Positions 34,861 through 41,809 of a DNA stretch of 41,809 nt are shown piece after piece. Location of the stretch: assembly GCA_927417275.1 (NCBI GenBank), contig CAKMJV010000013.1:1-41809 (forward strand), given 5' to 3'. Source of the DNA: an uncultured Clostridia bacterium (GTDB lineage: Bacteria; Bacillota; Clostridia; Peptostreptococcales; Acidaminobacteraceae). A program made the position numbers and the translations under genes. The notes below the pieces were generated by a model that saw nothing but the letters and a program-made list of their open reading frames with translations, was not told the origin of the DNA and did no database searches. Every line of letters begins with the position of its first letter. Position 1 is the first letter of the stretch.

Positions 34861-34945
34861 ATGCATATCCTCCAGTAAATGTTGTTATATTATTGCATTT
34901 TTTGCTTTTTTTTACATCAAAAGCATAGTAAGGGCCCTCGTTCAA
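34814..34945 (-). CDS. Possible second upstream leader frame before aroF
   Basis: A TTG at 34945 has a near-perfect ribosome binding site (AAGGAGGTGG, four bases away). It opens a 43-codon frame beginning L-N-E-G-P-Y-Y-A-F and ending TAA one base before the internal aroF ATG at 34812. It overlaps the favoured aroF start in another frame. It could be a short translated frame coupling the leader to aroF, or chance. Confidence 0.3.
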   Translation of the reverse strand: MNEGPYYAFDVKKSKKCNNITTFTGGYAYGERTKNRNHYGGEK

Positions 34946-34959
34946 CGAACCACCTCCTT

Positions 34960-35003
34960 AAAAAAAATAAAAGGCATTTCTTTAAATTACTTAAAGAAAT
35001 GCC
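34960..35003 (-). terminator. Attenuator (rho-independent terminator) of the aro operon leader
   Basis: A perfect 13-bp stem, 34991-35003 with 34973-34985, closes a five-base loop and is followed on the minus strand by TTTTATTTTTTTT. It lies 26 bases after the leader-peptide stop codon. The ascending arm includes TCTTTAAG (34990-34997), complementary to CTTAAAGA in the last codons of the leader peptide (35036-35043), giving a competing antiterminator pairing. Confidence 0.88.
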
Positions 35004-35028
35004 TCGTTATATCCGTAGCATGTTGATT

Positions 35029-35163
35029 TTATTCGTCTTTAAGTATGAATTTACCTATGAATTTTTTGTATGCAAAATAGCCTGCGCTATAAAAGAAATA
35101 GCTCAAGCTAACGTAACCAAAATATTCATTTGTCATTTTAGGTGTACTTAATGACTGATTCAT
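35029..35163 (-). CDS. Phe/Tyr-rich leader peptide of the aro operon
   Basis: The frame encodes 44 residues: MNQSLSTPKMTNEYFGYVSL, then SYFFYSAGYFAYKKFIGKFI and LKDE. Six Tyr and six Phe fall between residues 14 and 39, with no Trp. It sits between a promoter (35210-35238) and a strong terminator (34960-35003) ahead of aroF-tyrA-aroB-aroA-aroC-pheA-aroQ. This is the arrangement of transcription attenuation by ribosome stalling, where scarcity of charged tRNA-Phe or tRNA-Tyr would favour antitermination. The ribosome binding site is weak. The start region ACCTATGAAT (35158-35167) is complementary to a segment at 35053-35062 inside the frame. A small membrane protein is the alternative reading. 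Confidence 0.72.
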   Translation of the reverse strand: MNQSLSTPKMTNEYFGYVSLSYFFYSAGYFAYKKFIGKFILKDE

Positions 35164-35209
35164 AGGTTTTTATCCATTCTCGTGTCTTTCTCGACCCTGA
35201 TTTTTTATT

Positions 35210-35238
35210 AGTTTAACCGCAAAGTAAATACCTGTCAA
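35210..35238 (-). promoter_or_regulatory. Probable promoter of the aro operon
   Basis: TTGACA (35233-35238) is 17 bases from TAAACT (35210-35215) on the minus strand. A start near 35203 gives a leader of about 340 bases before aroF. It lies about 50 bases after the aroE stop, with no terminator visible between, so some read-through from aroE is possible. Confidence 0.65.
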
Positions 35239-35289
35239 CCTTTATCGTAATTTTCTGCTTATTTATTTTGATTAGCGTTAAAATTTAAA

Positions 35290-36147
35290 TTAATTGTGGA
35301 ACCCTTCAAATTCCTTCATTAAGGCTACACGTATTTCAAAAATTTGATCGTCCTTTAAATTGTTCCAAAGTTTCTGTGCCAATAACGCTTGCTCAATTAA
35401 CATTTCGATGCCATAAATCACAGGGTGTCCTGCATGGATTGCTTCACGCAGTAAAAGTGTCAGATGTGGTTTGTAAACGATATCACATACTACTGCACCT
35501 TGTTTAAGAAGCATAATATCGATGGGTGTACATTCTGTATCTGGTACCATGCCTACAGACGTGGTGTTGATTACGACATCATATTCTGAAAAGCAGTTTT
35601 CAGAACTTACGGCGGAAACTGTGCACCCTTCACTTTTACCATGATTCAGTTCAGCAGCAAGTTGAACCGCCTTATCTAAGCTTCGGTTCCAAATGCCAAG
35701 CGTGACCCCTTTTATAGAAGATAATGTCCCACAAATCCCACGTGATGCCCCTCCAGCGCCCAACACTAAAATCTTTTTTTGCTCTAGTTCAGGGACATGA
35801 CGCCTTAACACTGCAATCAACCCTGGTCCATCTGTATTATGTCCATAAAGCTGACCGTCTTTACACACAACGGTATTTACTGCGCCCATCTGCTTTGCAA
35901 TGGGATCTATGCCATCTAATAAAGGGATGATGTCAGATTTATAGGGCATCGTGACATTAAAACCCTTTATCTCTAATGCTTTCAAACCTGAAACCGCTTC
36001 GCCAATGCGATTTGATGCCACGTTGAATGCAAGGTATACGCCTGGTATGCCACAGGTATTAAAAACGTGATTATGAATCCATGGCGATCTTGAACCCAAT
36101 ACAGGATTCCCGATTAAACCATACAGTTGCGTTGTGCTATCAATCAT
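35290..36147 (-). CDS. aroE: Shikimate dehydrogenase
   Basis: A 285-aa NADP-dependent enzyme reducing 3-dehydroshikimate to shikimate. YGLIGNPVLGSRSPWIHNHV, GFNVTMPYKSDIIPLLDGID with the catalytic Lys, GAVNTVV, GHNTDGPG with the catalytic Asp, and LVLGAGGASRGI (NADP-binding) are all present, as is NTTSVGMVPD. GGGAGG is seven bases before the ATG. It is separate from the main aro operon, upstream of its promoter and leader, so the step it catalyses is probably not under the Phe/Tyr attenuator. Confidence 0.95.
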   Translation of the reverse strand: MIDSTTQLYGLIGNPVLGSRSPWIHNHVFNTCGIPGVYLAFNVASNRIGEAVSGLKALEIKGFNVTMPYKSDIIPLLDGIDPIAKQMGAVNTVVCKDGQLYGHNTDGPGLIAVLRRHVPELEQKKILVLGAGGASRGICGTLSSIKGVTLGIWNRSLDKAVQLAAELNHGKSEGCTVSAVSSENCFSEYDVVINTTSVGMVPDTECTPIDIMLLKQGAVVCDIVYKPHLTLLLREAIHAGHPVIYGIEMLIEQALLAQKLWNNLKDDQIFEIRVALMKEFEGFHN

Positions 36148-36246
36148 GCAGCTGCCTCCCTTGTATCATAAATATATATAATACAATTCTTGACTAAAAT
36201 CGCGCTATTGTCAATCTGAATTGCTAATATGTTTTCAAACAGAAAA

Positions 36247-37014
36247 CTATGAAATCAAATCTTGTGCCTTAAGAAGATTGCACTTCATAATCTTGTTTGT
36301 GTCCCCGATTTCCACGATTTCACCTTTGTGCATGATTGCCAATCTATCGCAGATGTGTTTGACGACGTTCAAGTCATGGCTGATGAAAATATAGGTTAAA
36401 TTCATGGTTTTCTTCAGTTCTAATAAAAGATTTATTATTTGCCCTTGTACAGAGACATCCAGAGCGGATACGGGCTCATCGCAGATGATAACTTCTGGTC
36501 GTGTCGCAATGGCACGGGCAATTAATATTCTTTGATTTTGGCCACCACTTAATTGATGAGGGTATTTCTTTTTTTCTGAATCTGTCAAACCCACCAATGC
36601 CAACAATCGACTAACTTCGGAATCGATCGCTTGCGCAGTAACGATTTTATGAATTTTAAGTGGCTCCGAAAGAAGTGCTTCAATGGTCATTTTGGGGTCT
36701 AAAACAGAATGTGAGTATTGGAAAACAATTTGAAGTTTGCTTCTTAGCGGTCTCATTTTTGATTCGTTATAATGCGTGATATCCGTTCCAAATAGATAAA
36801 CTTTCCCATCGCTAGGCTTTAAAAGTCCCAGCATAATATTCGCTAGTGTCGTTTTACCGGAGCCGCTTTCTCCGATAAGTCCTAATGCCTCTCCCTTAAT
36901 CAAATCAAAATTTACATGCTTAAGAGCATGAATAATTTTCTTTCTAGAAAACAGACTTTTCCGTATGATAAAATGCTTAGAAAGATTTTCAACTTTAAAG
37001 ATCACTTCTGACAT
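36247..37014 (-). CDS. Peptide-type ABC transporter ATPase (DppF/OppF-like)
   Basis: A 255-aa ATP-binding subunit of the dipeptide/oligopeptide/nickel class. Walker A is GESGSGKTTL at about residues 49-58, the signature LSGGQNQRILIARAI, Walker B VIICDEPVSALD, and the switch HDLNVVKHICD. The family Q-loop reads QIVFQYSHSVLDPKMTI. It ends earlier than most OppF proteins and lacks the usual C-terminal CxxRCP region. It overlaps the preceding ATPase gene by 20 bases and has GAGGAG upstream. It is the last gene of the transporter operon. Confidence 0.9.
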   Translation of the reverse strand: MSEVIFKVENLSKHFIIRKSLFSRKKIIHALKHVNFDLIKGEALGLIGESGSGKTTLANIMLGLLKPSDGKVYLFGTDITHYNESKMRPLRSKLQIVFQYSHSVLDPKMTIEALLSEPLKIHKIVTAQAIDSEVSRLLALVGLTDSEKKKYPHQLSGGQNQRILIARAIATRPEVIICDEPVSALDVSVQGQIINLLLELKKTMNLTYIFISHDLNVVKHICDRLAIMHKGEIVEIGDTNKIMKCNLLKAQDLIS

Positions 37015-37978
37015 CAGGATACTCCTCTCTATATAGAACGCATCTCACTTTTCGGTCATCCACTTCCATCATCATAGGCATTTCAAGCATACAAGTGCTT
37101 CGTTTAAATGAGCATCTCGGGGCAAATGGACACTCTAATTTGAATTCAGCCGGCGTTGGCGGTGCGCCTGAGAGCGTAAATAGGTCTGAACCGTTTTGAT
37201 AGATGGATTGCGCACAATAAGTTAATGCCTTCGTATAAGGATGAAGTGGATTAGACATTACCTCAGCCATGGGACCTTCTTCCATAATGAGTCCACCATA
37301 CATGACCACAACGCGGTCGCAAATATAATTAATTACTTCGAAATCATGTGTAATCATGAGTATGGCCATTCCAGTTTTACGATTAATTTCCTTCAACATA
37401 TCGAGAATCACTTTCCTCAAAGCAACGTCCACAGAACTGGTGGGCTCATCTGCAATCAACAAGTCTGGCCCGCAAATGATTCCCTGAGCAATCATGATTC
37501 TTTGGTTCTGTCCGCCACTGAGTTGAAACGGGTACATCTCATAAACTGTTTCAGCCTCAGTAATACCCACACTTTCCAATGTTACCAGTATTTTTTCCTT
37601 TGACCGTGGTAAATCATGGCGTTTTAAAACGCCCATAAGCTGTTTACCGATTTTTTTATGGGGAATTAAAGCGGTTGAAGCATTTTGAAAAATATAGGCG
37701 ATTTGATTGCCTCTAATCTTCTGATACTCAGACTCAGAGAGATCCGTCAGTTCTTTCCCCTTAAAGAAAATCTGTCCAGAATCATAAATGGCAGATTCGT
37801 CTTCCAACCTCAGAATAGAAGTGGCTGATACGGTTTTTCCACATCCCGATTCTCCCAGAATCCCAACAATTTCCCCTCGTTTAATTTTTAAGTCAATCCC
37901 TCTAACAACTTGTACGAATCCATTTTTTTGTTTAAAGGATATTTTTAGGCCGTTGATTTCGATTAAATAATCAACCAC
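36995..37978 (-). CDS. Peptide-type ABC transporter ATPase (DppD/OppD-like)
   Basis: A 327-aa ATP-binding subunit. Walker A GESGCGKTVSATSIL, signature QLSGGQNQRIMIAQGI, Walker B LLIADEPTSSVD and switch THDFEVINYICD are clear. The C-terminal oligopeptide-transporter motif is present: NPLHPYTKAL, LSGAPPTPAE and the cysteine-rich CPFAPRCSFKRSTC, which in relatives can hold an iron-sulphur cluster. The start is taken as GTG 37978, five bases after GGAGG; the upstream GTG overlaps that site. It follows the second permease gene by 17 bases. Confidence 0.9.
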   Translation of the reverse strand: MVDYLIEINGLKISFKQKNGFVQVVRGIDLKIKRGEIVGILGESGCGKTVSATSILRLEDESAIYDSGQIFFKGKELTDLSESEYQKIRGNQIAYIFQNASTALIPHKKIGKQLMGVLKRHDLPRSKEKILVTLESVGITEAETVYEMYPFQLSGGQNQRIMIAQGIICGPDLLIADEPTSSVDVALRKVILDMLKEINRKTGMAILMITHDFEVINYICDRVVVMYGGLIMEEGPMAEVMSNPLHPYTKALTYCAQSIYQNGSDLFTLSGAPPTPAEFKLECPFAPRCSFKRSTCMLEMPMMMEVDDRKVRCVLYREEYPDVRSDL

Positions 37979-37995
37979 AGCTACCTCCACATTTA

Positions 37996-40188
37996 CTAAT
38001 AATTGTTATCACTTATGGATTTTAAGAGAATACGACCTAGCATTTCCACATCTATCGCTGTATCCTCAGGGTCAAGAGTTCCCATAATTATACTTGGGAC
38101 ACCTCGGTTCCAAAACATGGCGTTATACGCTTGATGCTCTGGAAAAAAATATGATCCGTCAGTAAAAATAGCACTTAGATACGAGATCTCAAGACCAGAC
38201 TTAACCAATTGATCTTCAACTTGCCTCGCAAGACTCCATGCAAATTGTCTCGTAATGGGTGCTTGATCCGCACTGAACTCAATCTTGCCAAATGATGCCT
38301 GTTTGAGGCCTGTCAAATCCAAATAAACCTGTAAATCTTGAGAGCTATATGGAAAATCCTCAGTAAGAGCGTGTATGCCATGCTGCCATTTCGTCAACGT
38401 ACCATCTAAAAACACAAAAATGACTGACCTTCGATTTTCAGAAAGTCCACAAATGGCCTCCATTAAGTTAATATTGAATTTAAACACATCTTCCCCGCTT
38501 TGATTTAGATAATTGTATCCCAATCCAACGACGATCGCTTCCTCACCAATATAAGGGTCAGAACCTGGTAAGATACCTACCACATTAAAGCCATCATATT
38601 GTAGCGATTCCGTTTTAGCCTCAACTGTAAGTACAGCATTTTCGTTACTTATAAATTTTTCTGCTGTTTTTTGATTTATTTCAATGATGGGTATTCTATT
38701 GCCATCTCCCGTTTGAACCGTTAAATTGGCGATTTGTGTGTCGCTTTCCGATACCAACAATACCCCTTTTGCTGCACTATTTGTTTCGATTTTTTTTATA
38801 AAGGAAGCCAATGCATGTTCTGAGTAGTATTTTTTTTCAATCAAAACAAATTTTTGGTCAAATTCATGGGGCGCGTGCATTGTAAACAAATCCAGTTTTC
38901 TCGCATCATATATTTGAGCAGTTTCCGAAATATCATCTGTACTTAAAAAGGCAAAATCAATGTTAGGTTCTAAAATGATCGTTTGATTTTTAGTAGATAG
39001 CGCCATACTTTGATGCGTCAACATGGCCGTTTGATCTAAGTCATAGGGTATAATGTAACCCGAATCTTCTAACGGCATGATGCCTAAAGTATGCATCCTC
39101 TCCGCTATAAAATGTGCCGTTTTTTGCGATGACTCTGTGCCGATAAAGACCGATTGAGGCAATGATGGAATCTCTGCATAACCGACGGAGTAATCTTTAT
39201 GGTTGAACAGATTTAATATCAAAATCAAGGCAAAAAAACCAAGCAACCCCTTAATGGTAGTTTTTTGACTAAAAAATCTTTCTCGTCCCCTTAATCTTAA
39301 ACCTTCTCCGAATAGATTAAAACCAAGAACACTAATGAAAAAAGCGAGTGCAGGGTATAAAACTGCCCACGGCGCAGTGGTCAAAAGAGCTCTTGATGTG
39401 CTGAGCATGCTTGCCCACTCTGGTTCAAAACTGATGTCTAGATTAATAGGCACACCAGCAGACGCATCGCTGATCAAACCTAAATTTCCTACAAATATTG
39501 CGAAAATCCCTAATTGCATGAGCAGTGTAAGGCTTCTCGCCACTTCCATAAAGAATAAAACTATAAGTTCGGGTGCTAAATGTGGCAAAACATTTTCAAT
39601 AGCAATACTTACATTTGATTTGCCGATTGCAACTTCACCTTTTATGAAAGGCATGGTCAAAATACCTTTTACACGTTCAAGCACCAAGACGCCCATTCTT
39701 GCCCATCCTACTAAGGTAAGAACCACCACAAAAGAAGCAATAGAATAGAATTTATCCTGACCAGCAAAAAAATCGAGATTTAAGACGATTATTGCGATCA
39801 GTAAGGCAGGAATGGCAGAAAAAAGGGTGTTACACTTTTCAATCACAATCTTAACGACATTGTTTCCGAACCCACCAATTAAACCTAGCGGTACGGCAAT
39901 TATAAATTCAAACAATGCAATTAAAAGCCCTAAGGTTATGGTAAGTCTCGTGCCATAGATCATGTAACTATAAATATCACGGCCCAGATGGTCGCTTCCT
40001 AGCCAATAATCTTCATCTGGTTTAAACGGTGCTCTTTGTATATCTAGCACGCCATTTTCGTGAACGAAACGAAGATGTTGAATATTATATGGACTTTGGT
40101 TGGCAAACAAATCTGGAAATAACATAATCAATAGCAAAATTAATAGAACGACACTTCCGAGCAGCAGAGGCATATTATACTTCTTCAT
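37996..40188 (-). CDS. DppC-type ABC permease with C-terminal degenerate M28-peptidase-like domain
   Basis: Residues 1-300 of this 730-aa protein are a DppC/OppC-type permease: TM1 at about 7-25, then DEDYWLGSDHLGRDIYSYMI, five more helices, and a final GEGLRLRGRER. An additional helix (about 314-331, GLLGFFALILILNL) would carry the rest outside. Residues about 340-730 resemble M28 aminopeptidases with a PA-like insert: VVGILPGSDPYIGEEAIVVG, RRSVIFVFLDG and PEHQAYNAMFWNRGVPSIIM. Zinc ligands appear lost: HYD becomes GYN, the DDNASG motif is absent, and DGEE becomes DGTL. It is probably a non-catalytic binding domain. Normal DppC proteins are about 300 aa. It overlaps the upstream permease stop by one base. 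Confidence 0.85.
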   Translation of the reverse strand: MKKYNMPLLLGSVVLLILLLIMLFPDLFANQSPYNIQHLRFVHENGVLDIQRAPFKPDEDYWLGSDHLGRDIYSYMIYGTRLTITLGLLIALFEFIIAVPLGLIGGFGNNVVKIVIEKCNTLFSAIPALLIAIIVLNLDFFAGQDKFYSIASFVVVLTLVGWARMGVLVLERVKGILTMPFIKGEVAIGKSNVSIAIENVLPHLAPELIVLFFMEVARSLTLLMQLGIFAIFVGNLGLISDASAGVPINLDISFEPEWASMLSTSRALLTTAPWAVLYPALAFFISVLGFNLFGEGLRLRGRERFFSQKTTIKGLLGFFALILILNLFNHKDYSVGYAEIPSLPQSVFIGTESSQKTAHFIAERMHTLGIMPLEDSGYIIPYDLDQTAMLTHQSMALSTKNQTIILEPNIDFAFLSTDDISETAQIYDARKLDLFTMHAPHEFDQKFVLIEKKYYSEHALASFIKKIETNSAAKGVLLVSESDTQIANLTVQTGDGNRIPIIEINQKTAEKFISNENAVLTVEAKTESLQYDGFNVVGILPGSDPYIGEEAIVVGLGYNYLNQSGEDVFKFNINLMEAICGLSENRRSVIFVFLDGTLTKWQHGIHALTEDFPYSSQDLQVYLDLTGLKQASFGKIEFSADQAPITRQFAWSLARQVEDQLVKSGLEISYLSAIFTDGSYFFPEHQAYNAMFWNRGVPSIIMGTLDPEDTAIDVEMLGRILLKSISDNNY

Positions 40189-41809
40189 CAGATGTCCCCC
40201 TTACGTTTTAATGGATTAATGCATTTAGCCAAGAATTTAAATCCACCTGTGAATAGCACATAAATAAGTCCCAAAAGCAATGCTAAAGGTACAAATCTAA
40301 TGACGTCCTGACGGTTGTATAGATAGACGAGGAAATACAGGATGCCTTTATAATTAAAGAGATATTCAACGACAATCATATTTGATAATAACATTGTCAT
40401 AAGCGCAGGCATCGTATCGACTACTTTATAGAAAACTGCAGGAAAAAGTTCTATGAAGATTATTTTGCTTCTAGAAAAACCTTTAGCCTTTTCATTCTTA
40501 ATGTAGTCTTTAGTCATTTCCTCATGAATTGCAATAAAAGTGATTCTGGAAATGTAAACCGTTGGTACGATTGAAAGCGTTAACACCGGCAAAATAAATT
40601 CTTTAATGGCCAATGAACGATTAAGTTCAGGGTACAATGCAATCAGTTTGGTGTAACCGAGCATAATCGCCAAAACGATTAATATTTCTGGAATTGAAAA
40701 GAATACTAATGAACCGAGTGATCCGATTGAAGTTTTTTTAGATCGATAAGCTTCTATCATTCCAAAAACTATCCCTAACACAATTGAAATCAAAATAGAG
40801 GTAGTAATCAACGCAATACTTAATTTACTGGACTCTATCAATACTTTCACAAGCTCTACCATTTGATCAGATAGATAAAATTCCAAATTGAATAGTTGTC
40901 TGAGATATAATACGCTATTCTTAACAATTAAATGAAAGGATACATTTGAGACGATTTCACCATTTACGCGTGCCATATTCGCATTGGGGTCAATATTAAC
41001 CAGCATCGTCAACATAAATACCACTAAAAAATAAGGCATCACAGATGTGTAAAATTTGCGGATAACCATAGCGAATGTTGAATAATAGACTTCTTCGATA
41101 TCAAATTTTCCAATTTTCAAATTTCCGTTGGATTTGTATACAGCACCCAACACAAATATACCTATACCGAAAAGCGATAAGATTGCCAGTAGAACGATTT
41201 CACTTTTCCTGAAATAGTTTATACTACGATTATTAAAAACTTCATTTTTTAGATAAGTTAATAGAACTTTAGATGCATTTTCAACGGTCCCTAAGTCCAC
41301 ACCTTGAATACCATCCTCATAAGTGTTTTGCGTTTGCACACTGTCTGAAAATACAATTGTAGGGACTTTGTTATTTAGAAACCGTATTGAAAGTGCACTT
41401 CTGCTGCTGTTCAAATTTGCCATAAGTTCGTCATCTTTCGCATATTTGACGATCAAATCTGCAATGAGTGTACCCGTTAAGGGATCTGGGGCTACATTAA
41501 GCCCCTCTAGCGTTGATTTTCCGATGTTTTCTAGGTGTATGACCTTCGTCTTATCGAGGGCAAGTATCGGATTGTCTATATAATATTGAACACCCGATTG
41601 ATTCTGATCATTTGCATTCCATAATGCGAAAATTACAGTCTCATAAGGCATCAATTGCGATTCCTTCATAAGTCTTGCCGTTTCCAAGAGTATACCAACG
41701 CCAGTGGCGGAGTTAATTGCCCCTGGGTAGAATGCGCCATTTGAACCTTCGCCTAAGCTGTCTAGATTTGCAGATATGATTATGGTTTCGCCATTCTTGG
41801 TTTGACCAT
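40188..41809 (-). CDS. DppB-type ABC permease with N-terminal degenerate M28-peptidase-like domain (5' end outside window)
   Basis: The reading frame is open to the right edge, so 539 residues are visible and the true start lies beyond 41809. Visible residues 1-170 follow M28 peptidases closely (TIIISANLDSLGEGSNGAFY, GAINSATGVGILLETARLM, TVIFALWNANDQ, HLENIG). The metal ligands are replaced: HYDS by NLDS, the second-motif Asp by Ile (GAIN), and AEE by AND. A helix near residues 183-205 then leads into a DppB/OppB-type permease with TM helices and a coupling loop YIKNEKAKGFSRSKIIFIE. The M28 part is predicted outside the cell. TTG 41687 is not the real start. Ordinary DppB proteins are about 310-340 aa. 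Confidence 0.85.
   Translation of the reverse strand, partial: GQTKNGETIIISANLDSLGEGSNGAFYPGAINSATGVGILLETARLMKESQLMPYETVIFALWNANDQNQSGVQYYIDNPILALDKTKVIHLENIGKSTLEGLNVAPDPLTGTLIADLIVKYAKDDELMANLNSSRSALSIRFLNNKVPTIVFSDSVQTQNTYEDGIQGVDLGTVENASKVLLTYLKNEVFNNRSINYFRKSEIVLLAILSLFGIGIFVLGAVYKSNGNLKIGKFDIEEVYYSTFAMVIRKFYTSVMPYFLVVFMLTMLVNIDPNANMARVNGEIVSNVSFHLIVKNSVLYLRQLFNLEFYLSDQMVELVKVLIESSKLSIALITTSILISIVLGIVFGMIEAYRSKKTSIGSLGSLVFFSIPEILIVLAIMLGYTKLIALYPELNRSLAIKEFILPVLTLSIVPTVYISRITFIAIHEEMTKDYIKNEKAKGFSRSKIIFIELFPAVFYKVVDTMPALMTMLLSNMIVVEYLFNYKGILYFLVYLYNRQDVIRFVPLALLLGLIYVLFTGGFKFLAKCINPLKRKGDI

Noticed and set aside
35029..35163. T-box in the aro operon leader
   Set aside because: No specifier loop, AG-bulge or T-box sequence is present, unlike the clear trpS example.
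36148..36246. TTGACA-based promoter for aroE
   Set aside because: A TTGACA is present on the minus strand but no acceptable -10 box lies 16-18 bases from it; a TATTAT lies too far away.
41564..41687. Start of the DppB-type gene at TTG 41687
   Set aside because: The upstream codons stay open to the window edge and encode well-matching M28 sequence, so the gene begins outside the window.

Overview
The window looks like chromosomal DNA of a low-GC, Gram-positive anaerobe of the Clostridia. Supporting signs are strong AGGAGG-type ribosome binding sites, TTGACA/TATAAT promoters, a T-box ahead of trpS, a large transmembrane chemoreceptor and a superoxide-reductase-type domain. A Fusibacter-like lineage would fit, but the genus is a guess. 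No tRNA, rRNA, CRISPR array or intact mobile element is visible.

Layout. 1-563: an AraC-type regulator is cut after 30 codons by an IS200/IS605-type remnant whose tnpA lacks its HUH region and whose 5' end is repeated as a 91-bp perfect inverted copy. 593-2869: a PadR regulator with a DUF2812 membrane protein, then a small membrane protein. 2889-3881: a short M29-type aminopeptidase whose promoter carries an operator very like that of padR. 3977-11269: an alpha-glucoside module made of a LacI regulator, a GH65 disaccharide phosphorylase, a sugar-binding lipoprotein, two permeases and beta-phosphoglucomutase. Three LacI-type operator sites lie between lacI and the phosphorylase. 11341-24545: mostly single genes, namely pirin, a large-subunit catalase with a structured 5' leader, a 5'-nucleotidase-like enzyme, a 57-aa small protein, recQ, a relBE toxin-antitoxin pair, a chemoreceptor, an HTH/superoxide-reductase fusion, ketopantoate reductase, a DJ-1/PfpI protein and a SpoU RNA methyltransferase. 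25011-26415: a GNAT acetyltransferase overlapping an ASCH-domain gene. 26504-27834: a tryptophan T-box and trpS.

27931-35238 is an aromatic amino-acid operon on the minus strand, in the order promoter, leader peptide, attenuator, aroF, tyrA, aroB, aroA, aroC, pheA, aroQ. aroE stands alone just upstream. Shikimate kinase is the only common-pathway enzyme not seen. The leader encodes a 44-aa peptide with six Tyr and six Phe, followed by a 13-bp terminator. This looks like ribosome-mediated attenuation, and the DAHP synthase it precedes lacks the N-terminal feedback-inhibition domain.

36247-41809 is a Dpp/Opp-type ABC transporter (two ATPases, two permeases). Both permeases are fused to M28-peptidase-like domains predicted to lie outside the cell, and both domains have lost their zinc ligands. 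The first permease gene runs off the right edge. This transporter and the aromatic leader are the most unusual items in the window.
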